Positions 23,180-25,848 of a stretch of DNA of 25,848 bases are shown piece by piece (position 1 is the stretch's first letter; each line of letters starts with the position of its first letter). Below the pieces are notes generated by a model. It was given only the letters and a program-made list of their open reading frames with translations. It had not been told where the DNA came from and searched no databases. The translations under genes were made by a program, and so were the position numbers. This stretch comes from a bacterium. Lineage in GTDB: Bacteria > Bacillota_A > Clostridia > Lachnospirales > Lachnospiraceae. Where the stretch lies: the NCBI GenBank assembly GCA_004562915.1, contig SFQZ01000053.1, forward strand, positions 1 to 25,848, in the 5' to 3' direction.

Positions 23180-23191
23180 ATCATGTATAAT
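23163..23191 (+). promoter_or_regulatory. Promoter of the RelA/SpoT-domain gene
   Basis: TTGTTT (23163-23168) and TATAAT (23186-23191) are spaced by 17 nt on the plus strand. Transcription would start near 23198, which excludes the in-frame ATG at 23190 and supports the start at 23223. Confidence 0.7.
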
Positions 23192-23222
23192 GACCGCAAC
23201 ATACACGCAGGGAGTTGCAGAC

Positions 23223-24212
23223 ATGATTACACTAAACGATTATTTATATTCCGGAGATACCATATTAAAGATATTGCAGAAGTACATTACCGATTTGAGA
23301 AGAGATGCCAAAAAGAATCACAATGAAATCGACCTGATACACTGTAATTTTCTGATTCAGGTCAGGGAATTGCTGGAACACAACGATTTCCTGACGGTAC
23401 AGTCTCAGAAAATCAGAGAATTTTATAATTATATGGCAAAAGAATATCCTTTCCTTGCCTTTACGTTTAAAGGGCGTATCAAATCTTTGATCCGTGCGGA
23501 AGAAAAGTTTAACGGTTATATTGTGGAATATATTTATGACTATTATCTGGAAAACAGAAGATGCCCTTCCGTATCGGAACTGAAAAAACGTCTGAGCTGT
23601 TTTCGTGATCTGATTGCTTACCGCATCGTCATCTCTCTGCCAAAATGCCACTTAAAGCCGGGAGACGACAGCGAAACAGAAGAATTGAAATATTTATATG
23701 AGATTGCTAACGTTCTTCCCGGTTTTCTGGAAGAACGTGGCTTTACGGCAGAACCTGCCAACGGTATCAAAGAAAGTAACTCCCCTCTTCTGAATGAAAA
23801 TGTAAAACCATATTACAGGGATTACATCTGCCATCACAATACCAATGAATATCGATCTCTGCATGTGACCTTCTACGATAACAGTTCCAGAAGTTACATA
23901 GAAGTACAGCTTCGTACCAAGAAAATGGATGATATTGCGGAAATCGGTGCCGCCAACCATGTCATCTACGAGCAACGGCAGGAAAATAATCGAGTCAGAA
24001 GAGATGAAATCCCTTATGGCAAAAGTATTTACTTTGATGAAGCTTATGAGCGCGGTAAAAGACTGTTGGAACTGCAGCTGGCCGATCTGGATGTGAATAT
24101 GTTCTCAGCCATTGACAACAGCCTGATCAACGATGGCTGTGGTCTGTACCGCGGACGGCTGATTCTGCCTTATGAACATCTGTCACGGTTTCAGAATGAT
24201 CTGATTAATTAA
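23223..24212 (+). CDS. RelA/SpoT-domain nucleotidyl pyrophosphotransferase, orphan
   Basis: The 329-aa product has an N-terminal helical region (about 1-80) and a RelA/SpoT synthetase domain with FKGRIKS (82-88), FRDLIAYRIV (127-136), YRSLHV (210-215), IEVQLRT (226-232) and a histidine at 246; the Arg, Lys, Asp, Tyr, His, Glu and Gln/Arg positions used for ATP binding and pyrophosphate transfer are visible. There is no hydrolase HD domain and no TGS/ACT regulatory domain, and the C-terminal 80 residues are charged and helical. It could make (p)ppGpp or, like toxSAS enzymes, modify another acceptor. GGGAG lies 8 nt before the ATG. It is monocistronic in accessory DNA, with no obvious antitoxin. 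Confidence 0.8.
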   Translation: MITLNDYLYSGDTILKILQKYITDLRRDAKKNHNEIDLIHCNFLIQVRELLEHNDFLTVQSQKIREFYNYMAKEYPFLAFTFKGRIKSLIRAEEKFNGYIVEYIYDYYLENRRCPSVSELKKRLSCFRDLIAYRIVISLPKCHLKPGDDSETEELKYLYEIANVLPGFLEERGFTAEPANGIKESNSPLLNENVKPYYRDYICHHNTNEYRSLHVTFYDNSSRSYIEVQLRTKKMDDIAEIGAANHVIYEQRQENNRVRRDEIPYGKSIYFDEAYERGKRLLELQLADLDVNMFSAIDNSLINDGCGLYRGRLILPYEHLSRFQNDLIN

Positions 24213-24304
24213 AATGTATTTTCACCGGACTCTCTCTGCCGATCATGTTTTCTATGAGTTCCATTACATTACGCACAAACTCACGATTGCATGATCTTAT
24301 GGGT

Positions 24305-24754
24305 CTATAGAAAATAAATTACCGAAATGATTCTTTTTGGGCGATAAATGCAATTGAAACACAGGTTTTTCCGCCATTCTGTTGTTGTATTTTCTCCCGG
24401 ACATTCTATCGCCAGATGGCTGAACCAGCTGTCTGCTTCCGCACCATTCCAGTGTTTAGTTTTCGCCGGAATCGTCACTACATCACCGGGGGTTAAACTT
24501 CGGGCAGATTTACCTTCTTCCGGATACCACCCCTCTCCATCCACACAAAGTAAAATCTGTCCACCGCCTTTTGTCGCATGATGAATATGCCAGTTATTCC
24601 TGCATCCCGGTTCAAATGTTACATTGGCAATAAATATAGTCTTTTTTATATACTCTATTCTTGTAACTGAAATCACTTTTCTCCGAAATTTAGGTACAAA
24701 AACAATATGATACTTACAATTCCACTTTGTGTGTGATAAACTATTACTATCCAT
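24305..24754 (-). pseudogene. In-frame chimera of IS200-type TnpA 5' end and a cupin fragment
   Basis: The first 29 residues (MDSNSLSHTKWNCKYHIVF then PKFRRKVIS) match the start of IS200-type TnpA and agree with the intact copy at 25144-25617 at about 22 of 29 positions. From about residue 38 the frame becomes a cupin: FEPGCRNNWHIHH (G-x5-HxH), GGGQILLC, then LTPGDVVTIPAKTKHWNGA and WFSHLAIECPGENTTTEW. The cupin N-terminus is missing and its end (after EWRK) turns into an unrelated tail. AAAGGAGG lies before the ATG, so the chimera could be translated, but HUH and catalytic residues are gone. Confidence 0.75.
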
Positions 24755-24863
24755 TTGGATACCTCCTTTGTACTTTAATGCGGTTGGCGAACCAACATTA
24801 TTGTAACACTGGAGGTTTTATACTGTAAGCTAAAGCATCTTTAACCACCCGCATAGCAGGTGG
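24755..24863 (-). mobile_element. Left-end remnant of the truncated IS200-type element
   Basis: Upstream of the chimeric ORF the sequence keeps an IS200-style left end: ACCTCC (24761-24766) can pair with GGAGGT (24811-24816) and so cover the ribosome site, an inner GTTGG/CCAAC hairpin with a 4-nt loop lies at 24783-24796, and a terminal hairpin CCACCcGC-ATA-GCaGGTGG lies at 24845-24863. The terminal hairpin and its following TTTATTT match the layout at 25711-25736. Confidence 0.55.
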
Positions 24864-25143
24864 TTTATTTGTTTCCTACTCATTTTTCGGATCAACGAAA
24901 AACTCGCTTAACGGAAACAGGGCCTTGCCCTAACAGTCAAGACCACCCGCTTAGCGGGTGGCTTGTTCTGCCCCTATAAGGGGCTATTACCTGCTTGCGC
25001 CCGGAAGGCGCACTGAAGGCCTGCCAACTGCACCACATTCACAGCTGCCCCTAAAGGGGCTTATTCAGTGCTCTCTTACTCCGGCGCAGCCCCAAAAGGG
25101 GCTTGCTGGTTTGCTTTGATTTCCTACTACCACTCCAAGTGGT
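24845..25143. repeat. Array of seven short hairpins
   Basis: Within 300 bp seven palindromes occur: 24845-24863, 24943-24961 (CCACCCGC-TTA-GCGGGTGG, perfect), 24970-24984 (GCCCCT-ATA-AGGGGC), 24996-25012 (TGCGCC/GGCGCA), 25047-25060 (GCCCCT-AA-AGGGGC), 25088-25103 (AGCCCC-AAAA-GGGGCT) and 25129-25143 (ACCACT-CCA-AGTGGT). Three share the GCCCC/GGGGC core and three the CCAC/GTGG core. The last abuts the tnpA stop and may belong to the element's right end. No gene is seen in this stretch. The pattern is REP-like, not CRISPR-like, because the units are unequal and palindromic. Confidence 0.7.
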
Positions 25144-25617
25144 TTATTTCTTGTTTTTCTTCACCGGCTCACCCGTAAACGGGTCGATATACTCTACTAA
25201 TGACATTTGATCGTATTCTAAATCTTCTTTCAACTGATTCTGAATATACGCTTTGATCGCAGCTGTGTTCTTTCCTACTGTATCTACATAATATCCACGA
25301 CACCAGAAATGTCTATTTCCATACTTGTACTTTAAATTCGCATGCTTTTCAAATATCATTAGCGAACTTTTCCCTTTTAAGTATCCCACTATTTCTGATA
25401 CAGAATATTTGGGGGGAATCCTTACCAACATATGGATGTGATCACTGCAACATTCTGCTTCGATTATTTCTACCCCTTTTCTTCTGCATAAGGTTCCCAG
25501 TATTTGTCCTACATCTGCTTTAATATCTTTGTAGATTACCTGTCGACGATATTTTGGTGCAAAAACGATATGATACTTGCATTCCCATTTTGTATGAGCT
25601 AAACTATTTGTGTCCAT
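25144..25617 (-). CDS. tnpA: IS200/IS605-family Y1 HUH transposase TnpA
   Basis: Single-strand transposase that cuts and rejoins element ends through a 5'-phosphotyrosine. The 157-aa product has the HUH motif H60-I61-H62 in CSDHIHMLVRIPP and the Y1 motif Y124-x3-Q128 in AIKAYIQNQ, with RHFWCRGYYVDTVG before it, so it looks intact. The length is normal for IS200 TnpA; no TnpB follows. An AGGAGG site lies 8 nt before the ATG and is covered by a 12-bp inverted repeat in the leader. It is flanked by hairpins on both sides. Confidence 0.95.
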   Translation of the reverse strand: MDTNSLAHTKWECKYHIVFAPKYRRQVIYKDIKADVGQILGTLCRRKGVEIIEAECCSDHIHMLVRIPPKYSVSEIVGYLKGKSSLMIFEKHANLKYKYGNRHFWCRGYYVDTVGKNTAAIKAYIQNQLKEDLEYDQMSLVEYIDPFTGEPVKKNKK

Positions 25618-25626
25618 TCTTAGGAC

Positions 25627-25682
25627 CTCCTGTGCTATTTTATTTGTGGTTTTGCAGACCCACTTCTATGATAGCACAGGAG
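25627..25682 (-). promoter_or_regulatory. Ribosome-site-sequestering stem in the tnpA leader
   Basis: CTCCTGTGCTAT (25627-25638) and ATAGCACAGGAG (25671-25682) are perfect 12-bp inverted arms separated by 32 nt. On the minus-strand mRNA the 3' arm contains the AGGAG of the tnpA ribosome site. In IS200 a comparable leader stem is known to hold back TnpA translation; the same is inferred here. Confidence 0.7.
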
Positions 25683-25710
25683 CTCATACTTATATCTAAA
25701 GCTCTGCCCT

Positions 25711-25729
25711 CCCCCTGCATAGCAGGGGG
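25711..25729 (-). repeat. Left-end terminal hairpin of the intact IS200-type element
   Basis: CCCCCTGC-ATA-GCAGGGGG is a perfect 8-bp stem with a 3-nt loop, about 95 nt upstream of tnpA. IS200/IS605 elements carry subterminal hairpins that TnpA binds. The same spacing and the shared GCATAGCAGG and TTTATTT are found at the truncated copy (24845-24870). The exact cleavage site was not determined. Confidence 0.6.
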
Positions 25730-25750
25730 TTTATTTTTACTGTGACACAA

Positions 25751-25848
25751 ATCGGGTAGGAGGTAAATAATTATTTTATTTACCGTCCTCCCACACCACC
25801 GTGCATACGGTTCCGTACACGGCGGTTCTTTAGTTTTCACATGTTTTC
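25751..25848 (-). mobile_element. 3' end of a group II intron (domains V and VI), partial
   Basis: On the minus strand a 34-nt domain V-like hairpin (about 25794-25827) has an 8-bp lower stem CCGCCGTG/CACGGTGG, a 2-nt bulge (TG) on the 3' side and an upper stem TACG/CGTA with a 4-nt loop. The CGC with its G-U pair is in the place of the catalytic triad, as in group IIC. A domain VI-like stem GGTAAATAA/TTATTTACC follows (25762-25784), then CCTACCCGAT, a typical intron end near 25751. The intron body and reverse transcriptase would lie beyond the right edge. Confidence 0.6.

Noticed and set aside
24205..24300. Minus-strand open tail reading CNREFVRNVMELIENMIGRES near its end
   Set aside because: It could be the C-terminus of a lost gene, but there is no start, no recognised family and it overlaps the end of the RelA/SpoT-domain gene by 8 bp; too short to call.
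24845..25143. CRISPR-like array
   Set aside because: Units differ in sequence and spacing and each is itself palindromic; there are no constant direct repeats or spacers and no cas genes.
25640..25840. 66-codon minus-strand ORF
   Set aside because: It is a translation of group II intron domains V and VI and the IS200 left-end hairpin, not a protein.

Overview
The window reads as chromosomal DNA of a spore-forming, low-to-mid GC Gram-positive bacterium of the Clostridia, most likely Lachnospiraceae. The reasons are strong AGGAGG ribosome binding sites, TTGnnn/TATAAT promoters, a zinc-type ribosomal protein S14, the forespore operons spoIIA and spoVA, and a murB-rapZ-whiA-crh cluster. Genus is not decidable from the sequence alone.

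Positions 1-7087 hold the start of the S10-spc ribosomal protein operon on the minus strand: rpsJ-rplC-rplD-rplW-rplB-rpsS-rplV-rpsC-rplP-rpmC-rpsQ-rplN-rplX-rplE-rpsN. It has a well-formed promoter, a roughly 220-nt structured leader, and two further structured gaps. Upstream lies a membrane protein resembling an archaeal/SipW-type signal peptidase that has lost its catalytic motif. A divergent pair of promoters with a perfect palindrome separates it from a plus-strand GNAT acetyltransferase and a PAP2 phosphatase. The PAP2 gene ends inside the end of a convergent MATE transporter gene.

Positions 11444-14695 hold murB, rapZ, whiA and an HPr-like gene whose phosphorylatable His15 is Glu while Ser46 is kept (Crh-like). 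Positions 14732-19402 hold the sporulation block: spoIIAA-spoIIAB-sigF, a terminator that embeds the sigF stop codon, a sigma-G-like promoter, an unannotated 47-aa membrane miniprotein, then spoVAA-AB-AC-AD-AE. Positions 19437-22465 hold folC, a 49-aa protein and a zinc-ribbon/TPR membrane protein.

From about 22490 to the right edge the window is accessory and decayed: a broken sensor histidine kinase, a possible permease fragment, an intact orphan RelA/SpoT-domain gene on the plus strand, an IS200-type transposase 5' end fused in frame to a cupin fragment, an array of seven short hairpins, a complete IS200-type TnpA with a ribosome-binding-site-sequestering hairpin, and the 3' end (domains V and VI) of a group II intron that continues past the edge. 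No tRNA, rRNA or CRISPR array was seen.
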